A stretch of 33,478 nt of DNA from assembly GCA_021108255.1 (NCBI GenBank), contig JAIORG010000220.1, positions 1-33,478 on the forward strand, read 5' to 3'. The notes under the pieces were generated by a model, which saw only the letters and a list, made by a program, of their open reading frames with translations, was not told where the DNA came from and searched no databases. A program made the translations under genes and the position numbers. This stretch comes from Anaerolineales bacterium. Lineage in GTDB: Bacteria; Chloroflexota; Anaerolineae; Anaerolineales; UBA11858. This document shows, piece by piece, positions 1-7,737 of this stretch; positions within the stretch are counted from its first letter, which is position 1; every line of letters starts with the position of its first letter.

Positions 1-477
1 GATGTCTGGATTAGTTCCAAGAAAAGGTACACCTTGAAGAATCAACCTCGCTGCTTGTTTAATATTTTCATACGTTAACCCCCGATCCAATCCAGCTGCA
101 ACTGCTAGAATATTTTCATCACGGGGATTCTCAACGTGAAAAAATTTCTGGTTCTGGAGCGCTTCCATGAGCCCCTGTTCTCCGACAACATAAACTGAAC
201 CACCAGCCGGATATTTCAGTGCCAGATAATCAGCCGTGGCTTCAGCGCTGGTAATCATCTGTTTCTTATTAAGTCTAACTCCATACTTTTCCAATTGCCT
301 CAGATGGTAATCCACCGTACGGGTAGAATTGTTGGTGATACAGAAAACAGACAGGTTATGTGCATTTATGCAGGCAAATAGCTTAGAAATATCTAAAATT
401 GGATCAGGACCTCGCCAGAGGACGCCATCCATATCCAGCAGAACTATTTTTACAGCGGGGTAGTCTTCTATAAGCAC
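1..477 (-). CDS. HAD-IIA family hydrolase (NagD/phosphoglycolate phosphatase-like), C-terminus beyond window edge
   Basis: Minus-strand translation from a GTG start reads VLIEDYPAVKIVLLDMDGVLWRGPDPILDISKLFACINAHNLSVFCITNNSTRTVDYHLRQLEKYGV..., with the HAD motif DMDGVLWRG and the motif II-like ITNNSTR. Open to the window edge; absent from the supplied ORF track. Confidence 0.88.
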   Translation of the reverse strand, partial: MLIEDYPAVKIVLLDMDGVLWRGPDPILDISKLFACINAHNLSVFCITNNSTRTVDYHLRQLEKYGVRLNKKQMITSAEATADYLALKYPAGGSVYVVGEQGLMEALQNQKFFHVENPRDENILAVAAGLDRGLTYENIKQAARLILQGVPFLGTNPDI

Positions 478-495
478 AGGATATCCATTTAGGGA

Positions 496-531
496 TATAA
501 AAAAGCCCGGTTTGATAGAAAACCGGGCTTT
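496..531 (-). terminator. Rho-independent terminator downstream of clpP
   Basis: Minus strand AAAGCCCGGTTT-TCTATC-AAACCGGGCTTTTTTATAT: perfect 12-bp stem (502-513 with 520-531), 6-nt loop, T tract. Confidence 0.85.
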
Positions 532-543
532 GAGTTTTACTTC

Positions 544-1209
544 TTATTCCAACGAAGCTTCTTCTTTATCGCCTTTCTTATCTTCTTTTTCTGCTGATAA
601 TGTTGAATCTTTGCTCGGTTCAAGCACTTTGTCTACAAGACCATACTCCACAGCGTCCTGGGCAGTTAACCAATAATCGCGCTCAGTATCAGTTTTAATT
701 TTCTCTTCTGATTGGCCGGTATGATTAGCCAAAATTTCGTTGAGTTTTTTCCTTAATCTCATGATTTCGTTGGCCTGGATCTCAATATCTGTGGCCTGAC
801 CCTGGACTCCGCCAAGAGGCTGGTGCAGATGGATAGTCGCATGGGGTAGGGCAAAGCGCTGACCTTTTGTTCCTGCGGTCAACAGCACTGTGCCAAAAGA
901 AGCAGTCACGCCAACTGCTACAGTATTGATCGGATTGGCTATCATCTGCATGGTGTCATAAATAGCTAATCCCGCGTAAATCTGACCTCCAGGAGAATTG
1001 ATGTACATTTGGATGGACGATTCTGAGTCCTCGTTGCTTAGATATAGTAATTGGGCAACGATCAAATTTGCAGTCTGGTCTGTGATTTGGGTCCCAACAA
1101 AAACAATTCTATTTTTTAGCAGCAGCGAATATATATCGTACGCTCTTTCCATCTGGCCAGATTTTTCTATCACCATCGGAATAAGCGCCTGGGGTTCTAC
1201 CGTATGCAT
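544..1209 (-). CDS. clpP: ATP-dependent Clp protease proteolytic subunit ClpP
   Basis: ClpP motifs YINSPGGQIYAGLAIYDTM, TASFGTVLL (Ser), HLHQPLGGVQGQATDIEI (His), TERDYWLTAQDAVEYGLVD (Asp). The ATG at 1209 follows AAAGGAGG, so the track start at 1239 is probably too long. Confidence 0.95.
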   Translation of the reverse strand: MHTVEPQALIPMVIEKSGQMERAYDIYSLLLKNRIVFVGTQITDQTANLIVAQLLYLSNEDSESSIQMYINSPGGQIYAGLAIYDTMQMIANPINTVAVGVTASFGTVLLTAGTKGQRFALPHATIHLHQPLGGVQGQATDIEIQANEIMRLRKKLNEILANHTGQSEEKIKTDTERDYWLTAQDAVEYGLVDKVLEPSKDSTLSAEKEDKKGDKEEASLE

Positions 1210-1238
1210 AATGCCTCCTTTAAATTCAGGCACGACCA

Positions 1239-2747
1239 CTAATCCTGCTCTTCTTTTTCATTTTCTTTTTCAGTATCTAGTTCTGCTTCTTCTTCACCTG
1301 TAACTTCCTTGCTGGGTTTTTCTAAGGGCGTTTCCACAATTTCTTCATCCGTGGAATCAACCGATCCATTTTCTTCTTCTATTTCTTCTTCTTCCGGTTT
1401 CAGAAACACAGAAATATCTTCACCTTTAGCAACCGCTATCAGGAAATCCAGGGTTTTTCTAGTAACAACCTGCGAACTGATTCTATTCAACAGGGCAACT
1501 GATTCTCCACTGTTCATATATTCTGTACGGCCAGATTCGTCATCGCCAAAATGATTATTCAGGACTGACTGAAATTCTCCGGTTATTTCCTCAGGATTAA
1601 TATCCAAGTCTTCTGCTTCTGAGATCTTCCCAATCAACAAACCTTGAATGATCCGCTTTTCCGCATTGGGTTTTATTTGCTCCCGAAGCCCCTCTTCTTC
1701 CATATCTTGAATGCCAAGGTACATCTCTAAATCCATTCCCTGGGATTTTAGTCTGGCTTCCAATTCATGAACTTCTCCTTCAATTTCACTATCAAGCATT
1801 TGAGGGGGGAATTTCACCTCAGCATCCTCCAAGATAGTCTCTAGAATCTGGTTGATATAGGTATTTTCTTCTTCTACTTCCCGCTGTGTGTTTAATTCTT
1901 CCTGAATTTGGTCTTTAAGTTCTGTTACGGTCTCCAGTTCGCTGATCGTTTTTACAAACTCGTCATCCAGCTCAGGAAGAACACGTTCGCGAATTCCTTC
2001 TACCGAGACCTTATAGAGAACTTCTTTTCCCCTGTAATCCTCGTCGACCGTTTCTTCATCCGGGAATTCGTGGATCAACTCCAGAGAATCATCTGCTGAA
2101 ACACCCAGCAGTTGACGCGAGAAACCCGGGAAAGGCCATTCCTTGGAGTCATCTTCGTCTTTTGTTTTTATCATTACCGGCAAGGGTTGTTTCTTCAGCA
2201 GGAAATTGTCTTCATCTTCAGATTCGCTATCAGTTGGATAACAATCCAATGAAGTATCTACCAGATTGCCTTCTTCAGCCGGGTGCTCTACAGTTTCCAC
2301 TGACGCCTGTTGAGAGAGCATCCGCTCAATCACTTCATCCACATCATCGCTTGAAACATCACTCTGTTCATATACTATCCGAATCTCCCTGTAATCTCCC
2401 AGGGTAACTTCAGGCTGAAGCGGGATATTAAAGATGAAAGTTGGAGGTTCAAGGCTCTTTATCTCTTTTACCTGCCCGGGGCCATACGGCTCCTGTTCAA
2501 CTTCATCCAGGATTTTTGGATAAATATCATCCAAAAAATGCTCGAGAGCTTGATCGATTATTGCTCCCTCGCCAAAGTGATTTACTATCAGTTGATAAGG
2601 CGCTTTGCCCGGGCGATATCCAGGAATCTTTTTTCCTTTTGCAAGCTCTTTTGCCGCCAGGTATTTTGCTTTTTCAAAAGTCTCCTGTTCTGCTTCAACA
2701 ATAACTTCCAGCTGATGTTCTTCTAGATAACTCTGTTCAATTTTCAA
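1239..2747 (-). CDS. tig: Trigger factor, with acidic insertion and acidic C-terminal tail
   Basis: N-terminal ribosome-binding domain with KGKKIPGYRPGKAPYQLIVNHFG (GFRxGxxP-like signature), PEVTLGDYREI, and a Trigger_C-like helical region. TTG start preceded by GAGGCGAGG. Lies directly upstream of clpP. Confidence 0.88.
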   Translation of the reverse strand: MKIEQSYLEEHQLEVIVEAEQETFEKAKYLAAKELAKGKKIPGYRPGKAPYQLIVNHFGEGAIIDQALEHFLDDIYPKILDEVEQEPYGPGQVKEIKSLEPPTFIFNIPLQPEVTLGDYREIRIVYEQSDVSSDDVDEVIERMLSQQASVETVEHPAEEGNLVDTSLDCYPTDSESEDEDNFLLKKQPLPVMIKTKDEDDSKEWPFPGFSRQLLGVSADDSLELIHEFPDEETVDEDYRGKEVLYKVSVEGIRERVLPELDDEFVKTISELETVTELKDQIQEELNTQREVEEENTYINQILETILEDAEVKFPPQMLDSEIEGEVHELEARLKSQGMDLEMYLGIQDMEEEGLREQIKPNAEKRIIQGLLIGKISEAEDLDINPEEITGEFQSVLNNHFGDDESGRTEYMNSGESVALLNRISSQVVTRKTLDFLIAVAKGEDISVFLKPEEEEIEEENGSVDSTDEEIVETPLEKPSKEVTGEEEAELDTEKENEKEEQD

Positions 2748-2827
2748 TTTAATCCTCGCCTCTTATTGTGGCATTAGAAAAGGGCCATAATCCACCAAGC
2801 CCTTCATCTGCGCCTTGTCTGCTAATA

Positions 2828-2911
2828 TGGGGAAGGTGGGGGTCGAACCCACACGCCTCTAAAGGCACATGATCCTAAGTCATGCCTGTCTGCCAATTCC
2901 AGCACTTCCCC
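2828..2911 (-). tRNA. tRNA-Leu (anticodon UAG)
   Basis: Minus strand GGGGAAGTGCTGGAATTGGCAGACAGGCATGACTTAGGATCATGTGCCTTTAGAGGCGTGTGGGTTCGACCCCCACCTTCCCCA: GGGGAAG/CTTCCCC acceptor, CATGA-CTTAGGA-TCATG anticodon arm, long variable arm, GTGGG-TTCGACC-CCCAC T arm. Confidence 0.95.
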
Positions 2912-2932
2912 AATATAGTTGGTGCGAAAAAA

Positions 2933-2961
2933 ATTATAAGCCAGAGGTCCCCAGGCGTCAA
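2933..2961 (-). promoter_or_regulatory. Sigma-70-type promoter for tRNA-Leu
   Basis: Minus strand TTGACG-N17-TATAAT, about 20 bp upstream of the tRNA 5' end. Confidence 0.75.
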
Positions 2962-3048
2962 TAAATCTACTATAATAGTTTTGTTAATCAAATCTCCGGA
3001 GGAGCTTCCCCGGACAATACAACTTTATCAGTATCATGGAGAAAAATA

Positions 3049-3621
3049 ATGTTTGATCACTTTAATATTCTTGCCCCGATATACGAACGTGTGATAAAAG
3101 CAAAACTTCCTGAAAGATTGGTGGAACTTGTTGATATCAACTCAACCGGAAGAATGCTGGATGCAGGTGGGGGGACCGGAAGAGTCTCCCAATTCTTTTC
3201 TGATCGGGTAGATCAAATTGTTATCGCTGATTCATCTTTTCAAATGCTTGCTAAATCCAAATCCAAGAAAGGTTTATACCCGGTAAATTCGAATTCTGAA
3301 ATCCTGCCATTTCCGAATGAATCTTTTGATCGGATCATTATGGTTGACGCCTTGCATCATGTATATGATCAATCCAAAACAGCCCAGGAATTATGGAGAG
3401 TGATTAAACCGGGCGGCAAAATCGTGATAGAAGAACCTGACATTCACAACCGATCAGTGAAACTGATTGCCCTGGCAGAAAAACTGGCCTTTATGCGCAG
3501 CCATTTTCTTGATGGGCATGAAATCAAGGGCTTATTCTCCTCCTTTCCTGCTGATATAGAAATTTACAAAGAAGAACATTTTGTTTGGGTAATCGTTGAT
3601 AAAAAGCAGGGGGAAAACTGA
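3049..3621 (+). CDS. Class I SAM-dependent methyltransferase (Methyltransf_11/UbiE-like)
   Basis: MLDAGGGTGRVSQFF (motif I), LPFPNESFDRIIMVDALHHV, LWRVIKPGGKIVIEEP. Confidence 0.9.
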   Translation: MFDHFNILAPIYERVIKAKLPERLVELVDINSTGRMLDAGGGTGRVSQFFSDRVDQIVIADSSFQMLAKSKSKKGLYPVNSNSEILPFPNESFDRIIMVDALHHVYDQSKTAQELWRVIKPGGKIVIEEPDIHNRSVKLIALAEKLAFMRSHFLDGHEIKGLFSSFPADIEIYKEEHFVWVIVDKKQGEN

Positions 3622-3940
3622 TTCTCCCCAGTAAGTGTTTCGTATAGTATTAATGAAGAAATTCGTTTTTACCCCTAAATATCGGGATTATTTTGCAAAT
3701 CAATAGTAAGAGGGGAGTGAAGAATATTTCTAAAAGATTATTCGCTTCCTTGCGTTAAATCCAAGTCCCTCAAATTAGGGTTCCAGCAGTGAACATTATC
3801 GCTGAGGAAAGCTCTTTTCCCAGAAAAAGCATCCAACGTTATGAACCAAAACGATTTAACCCGACAGGGAAGGAGCCATCCATTCCGGCATTCTTCTGGA
3901 CGTTTTTCATATTACTAAAGGCAGATTAAAAGATTGATTC

Positions 3941-4513
3941 TCAACGCCCAAATACTGATAAAGCAGATCCAAGACCCAGGGCACCAAATCCCAGCAAACT
4001 GGTAATGATGGCACTGATGATAAAAACAACCACCCAGCCCAGAACCACAGTTACCAGGGTTTCAGTGGTATCCAGATCAAGAGCTTCCTGTACGCCGAAA
4101 AAGCCTGCTACAAGGGCCCAGATACTTCCCCCTAAACTTAGGATTCCTCCCAAACAAGGGATAAAGACCAACAAACTGAGAATCCTGGGACCACTGGCGT
4201 ATCCAAGCACACGCAGCAATTCTCCTGGCTCTGCTTCTCCTTTAAACATATTGGTTCCAATGAAATGGGTCACATATGCCCAGATAAAGTAATTAGCAAT
4301 ACCAACTGCAGTGCTGACAATCAGCGCCAGGATAGCGGCACCGATTTCTCCACCAAACAGCCTTCCAACAAAGGTTCCAACGCCGGCAGCAATGGACACG
4401 ATAATTACTACTAACAAAGCTTCCTGGTTAAGATTGGTATCTGCCTCGGCTTCCTTATAAAATTCCTTATCCAACAAAGCTGCTCTCATCACTCTATTAA
4501 CCAAAACGTTCAT
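3941..4513 (-). CDS. YIP1-family-like integral membrane protein
   Basis: Several hydrophobic segments; N-terminus VMRAALLDKEFYKEAEADTNLNQEALLVVIIVSI and a central YASGPRILSLLVFIPCLGGI segment resembling bacterial YIP1-family proteins. Confidence 0.65.
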   Translation of the reverse strand: MNVLVNRVMRAALLDKEFYKEAEADTNLNQEALLVVIIVSIAAGVGTFVGRLFGGEIGAAILALIVSTAVGIANYFIWAYVTHFIGTNMFKGEAEPGELLRVLGYASGPRILSLLVFIPCLGGILSLGGSIWALVAGFFGVQEALDLDTTETLVTVVLGWVVVFIISAIITSLLGFGALGLGSALSVFGR

Positions 4514-4589
4514 TATTCCTCCAGGGCGAGATAACTAGTTCTTTCAGTTTACTTAGGGCCGGGGGCAAGTGCAATCAAACAGATTTGTT

Positions 4590-5237
4590 TTACTCTAAAA
4601 TTTGCCAATTTCTTATCTCTGCTGTTTTTCGTAGTCTTCGGTCCGGGAAAACGGCTATGGGCCGGCGAGCTTGCTCAAGCAGGGGAATATCTGCAAAAGT
4701 ATCTCCAAGAGCAATCTCTATCGTATTTGAACCAATTATATTTTTCACCTTTTCAAGTTTTTTTTCTCTTGTGGTCAAGGTTTCTTCCAGGGAGATTCTC
4801 TTTTCAGTAAGAAATATCTTGGTTCCGATAGCGGTTATCCTCTCTTCCCCGATTTTTTTCGCGAACTCCAGTACAGCCGGTTCAAACGCAGCACTTACGA
4901 GGATTATTTCTGCTCCCTGGTTGTGAAACTCCTTAAGCAGGGAAACAGGTCTCTCCCGTCGTTTTGGCCATAATTCACTTTCAACGACATAAGACATAAT
5001 TGAATTAACCAACTCCTCATCTGGAGATTGGATCAGGTCCAATACTTTGCGCATTGTTCTATCAGCCCAGATATCAAGTTCTTTCAACCCGGCCTTTACT
5101 TGCAAGTAAGAAAATAAAACCCTGTATTTAAACAGCCTGGGGCGGAGCCAGGGCTGATTATTTTCAGCCCAATTTGCAATCGCCAATATTGGAGATCCAG
5201 TTGTTAGTGTGCCATTGAGGTCTGATGCAACAATCAT
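4590..5237 (-). CDS. HAD-superfamily (IB/SerB-like) phosphatase
   Basis: MIVASDLNGTLT (motif I DxxGTLT), ILVSAAFEPAVLEFAKKIG (motif II), ALGDTFADIPLLEQA (motif IV GDxxxDxxLL). Confidence 0.78.
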   Translation of the reverse strand: MIVASDLNGTLTTGSPILAIANWAENNQPWLRPRLFKYRVLFSYLQVKAGLKELDIWADRTMRKVLDLIQSPDEELVNSIMSYVVESELWPKRRERPVSLLKEFHNQGAEIILVSAAFEPAVLEFAKKIGEERITAIGTKIFLTEKRISLEETLTTREKKLEKVKNIIGSNTIEIALGDTFADIPLLEQARRPIAVFPDRRLRKTAEIRNWQILE

Positions 5238-5346
5238 TTTTCCCTTGTTGTTTCGTATAGTATTATCCCTTGTTATCCCTCATACTAAAAGAGCAGGGGG
5301 ATTGTTTGGATTAGATAGCAATCAAAATTTCCGGGTGAACCAGCGG

Positions 5347-6486
5347 TCAATCTGGGGCAAATATCTTATCAATCTTAACCATCCACTCACTAATGGGAAT
5401 TCCCTGGGGGCATTTTTCCTCACATTCTCCGCAAGCCACACATAAATTTGCCCGATTTTTAACTGGTACCCAATTGCTGTAATCAGCCTTTGCATACTCG
5501 TGTTTATCATACATTATGCTGTCATTATATATATTGAGTATACGAGGGATATCAACACCTTCCGGGCAGGGAACACAATACCCACATCTTGTGCATGGAA
5601 TTAATGCTAAATTTTCATACTCTTTCCGAACTCTGGAAACAGTGTTCAACTCTGCTTCTAATAAACTTTGTATTCCTGATTTATTTGCGCTGGCAACATT
5701 TTCAACTACATGCTGCATCTCACTCATTCCACTAAGAACTATCGAAACTTCGGGCTGATTCCACAGCCACTGCAAAGCCCAATCTGCAGGAGTTCTCAGG
5801 GTTTCGGATTGTTCCCATACATCCTGTACTTGTTGAGGGGGATCAGTCAGGCGCCCGCCGCGTATGGGCTCCATAACAACTACTGCCAAACCATTTTCAG
5901 CCGCATAATCCAGCCCTTTTTTACCTGCCTGGTAATCCACATCCATATAGTTATATTGAATCTGGCAGAACTCCCAGCTGTCATAAGCATCGATGATAGT
6001 CTTAAAGACTGAATATTCATCGTGAAATGAAAAGCCCAGATGCGAAATTCTGCCATCCTCCAGTGCTTTTTCAGCCCAAGGAAGAACGTCTAGCTCCTCC
6101 ATCTTCTGCCAATTTTTACCATTCAATGCATGCAAAAGGTAAAAATCAATTTGCTCCGTTTTCAATCGATCCAGCTGCTCATTTAGGAAATAATCAAAAT
6201 CCTTTTTTTTCTCAACTTTCCAACAAGGAAGCTTGGTAGCGAGCTTAACTTTATCCCGGTACGCTCCCTGAAGCGTTCTCCCCACAAAACCTTCACTTTG
6301 TCCGCTGTGATATAGATACGCTGTGTCAATGTAATTTACACCGTGATCGATGGCATAATAAAGCATTTCTGCAGCAGGTTTTTCATCAATCCGCCCTGAG
6401 TCTCCCTCAATAACAGGAAAACGCATACATCCGAACCCTAAAGCGGAAACTTTCGTAGCCATACTACCAAATTGACGGTATTCCAT
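5347..6486 (-). CDS. Aldo/keto reductase with C-terminal 4Fe-4S ferredoxin domain
   Basis: MEYRQFGSMATKVSALGFGCMRFP, GVNYIDTAYLYHSGQSE, and C-terminal Cys motifs CTRCGYCVPCPEGVDIP and CVACGECEEKCPQGIPI. Confidence 0.9.
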   Translation of the reverse strand: MEYRQFGSMATKVSALGFGCMRFPVIEGDSGRIDEKPAAEMLYYAIDHGVNYIDTAYLYHSGQSEGFVGRTLQGAYRDKVKLATKLPCWKVEKKKDFDYFLNEQLDRLKTEQIDFYLLHALNGKNWQKMEELDVLPWAEKALEDGRISHLGFSFHDEYSVFKTIIDAYDSWEFCQIQYNYMDVDYQAGKKGLDYAAENGLAVVVMEPIRGGRLTDPPQQVQDVWEQSETLRTPADWALQWLWNQPEVSIVLSGMSEMQHVVENVASANKSGIQSLLEAELNTVSRVRKEYENLALIPCTRCGYCVPCPEGVDIPRILNIYNDSIMYDKHEYAKADYSNWVPVKNRANLCVACGECEEKCPQGIPISEWMVKIDKIFAPD

Positions 6487-6499
6487 GTTCTTTTAGCTC

Positions 6500-7489
6500 C
6501 TAGTCTTCAAAAATTTCGAAATATCCCTTATCTAATTCATCATCACTTAAATGTGCATACCGCTGTGTAATTTGAATATTCTTGTGACGGGCAAGTTTTT
6601 GAGCAAGCTTAATGTTCCCTCCCGATCCCTGAAGAATTTCAGTAACAAAATAATGCCGGAATGAGTGGGGAGTGATAGTTCCGGCAGCATCATCGCCCAA
6701 AGCCTCCCTGACCCTTTGATTAATGATATTCCGGCCTGTTGTCGTGCTGATTGGCTCAATCCTTTTACCAGCGCCCAGATCATGCCGGGCAAATATAGGC
6801 AGAGAGGTAAGCGCTTTGCCAAAGGCTCCATCATTCTCTGCCCTGGTATTCAGGTAATCTCTGAGAGCGTTCATTGCCCTGGTGGAAAACCGGACAATGG
6901 CTTCCTGATTTCCTTTTCCGATGATAACAGCTTTCCCTTCCTGCCAATCGACATCTCCACGCCTCAAATTACAGGCTTCATGCACTCGAAGACCAGTATC
7001 CGCCAGGGTAAGGATGAATGCCCGATCTCTAAGCAGCTGCAAACGCTGCCTTTTGCTTTCTGAGGGTATTTGTACCATTGATTGCGCATAGTTTAATACA
7101 ATTTTGATATCTGCCTTCGGAAACTGGGGGAGTCGCTGTCCAACCCGCCGTGATCTCCGTTTAATTAACATCCTCATCCGGGGAAGATTGATAACTGCTA
7201 AATTATCTGCTGCTAAAAATTCATAAAATCCAGTAGCAGCAGTCAGGTAAAGCTGCTCTGTATTGGGTGAGTAGGATTTTAGATCCGCAGCAAAATCAGC
7301 TATAAAATCTTCATTTAGAGAAGATACTTTAATTTCTGCTGGATCATTACCTTTTCTTATCCAGGAGGCTAAGAATGATTGCATCGCATTTGTATAAGTA
7401 CGGGCAGTATTTGAGCTGCGCGACAATCGCACGCTGTCAAGGTATTTATTTATTGCATCCAGAACAGTAAATGTGTTAGAAGGGGGCAA
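6500..7489 (-). CDS. Tyrosine recombinase, XerC/XerD-like
   Basis: N-terminal SAM-like domain plus a complete apparent catalytic set: DTGLRVHEACNLRRGD (Arg), IGKGNQEA (Lys), TPHSFRHYFVT (HxxR), LARHKNIQITQRYAHL (His and Tyr). TTG start. Confidence 0.88.
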   Translation of the reverse strand: MPPSNTFTVLDAINKYLDSVRLSRSSNTARTYTNAMQSFLASWIRKGNDPAEIKVSSLNEDFIADFAADLKSYSPNTEQLYLTAATGFYEFLAADNLAVINLPRMRMLIKRRSRRVGQRLPQFPKADIKIVLNYAQSMVQIPSESKRQRLQLLRDRAFILTLADTGLRVHEACNLRRGDVDWQEGKAVIIGKGNQEAIVRFSTRAMNALRDYLNTRAENDGAFGKALTSLPIFARHDLGAGKRIEPISTTTGRNIINQRVREALGDDAAGTITPHSFRHYFVTEILQGSGGNIKLAQKLARHKNIQITQRYAHLSDDELDKGYFEIFED

Positions 7490-7507
7490 AAGGTCATCTC
7501 CTCGGGT

Positions 7508-7555
7508 AAATCCTTATGCTTGCGATAATAGTACTTATCACAAGCATAAGGATTT
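7508..7555. promoter_or_regulatory. 48-bp near-perfect dyad, candidate dif-like Xer recombination site or operator
   Basis: AAATCCTTATGCTTGCGATAA-TAGTAC-TTATCACAAGCATAAGGATTT: 20 of 21 arm positions complementary, 6-bp asymmetric centre. Located 18 bp upstream of the recombinase start codon. Confidence 0.55.
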
Positions 7556-7702
7556 TAACAGTATTTTGATACCAGGTCAAGCCCCTGCTCTAAAGCATTT
7601 GCCATGAAATACATTCCAGTCCATGATCATAAAGTTTGCGATCACAATCCCCGCCTTTTCATCATCCATTCAATAATATCGACTATCCAACCCCAATAAT
7701 GA

Positions 7703-7731
7703 TTGAATAAGTAGAACGTATGTGCTATACT
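7703..7731 (+). promoter_or_regulatory. Sigma-70-type promoter for the radical SAM gene
   Basis: TTGAAT-N17-TATACT, with the -10 hexamer ending 6 bp before the ATG at 7738. Confidence 0.6.
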
Positions 7732-7737
7732 GGCTAA

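Noticed and set aside
1309-1554. Ser-rich 81-aa plus-strand ORF over the tig acidic tail
   Set aside because: Ser-rich sequence is simply the complement of Glu-rich GAA/GAG codons.
3760-3900. Possible structured RNA/riboswitch in the 3622-3940 gap (GAGGAAAGCTC-like string)
   Set aside because: No convincing match to RNase P, SRP, 6S or known riboswitch cores, and no clear set of stems.
6665-7063. 132-aa plus-strand ORF opposite the Xer-like recombinase
   Set aside because: Shadow ORF antisense to a well-supported gene; no recognisable domain.
7508-7555. Reading the 48-bp dyad as a simple Rho-independent terminator
   Set aside because: It lies between divergent genes and is AT-rich with no strong T tract; terminator function is not expected here, though a 5'-UTR structure is not excluded.
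7620-7735. Minus-strand short frame ending ...NHYWGWIVDIIEWMMKRRGL*
   Set aside because: No good start or Shine-Dalgarno, and it overlaps the predicted radical SAM promoter.
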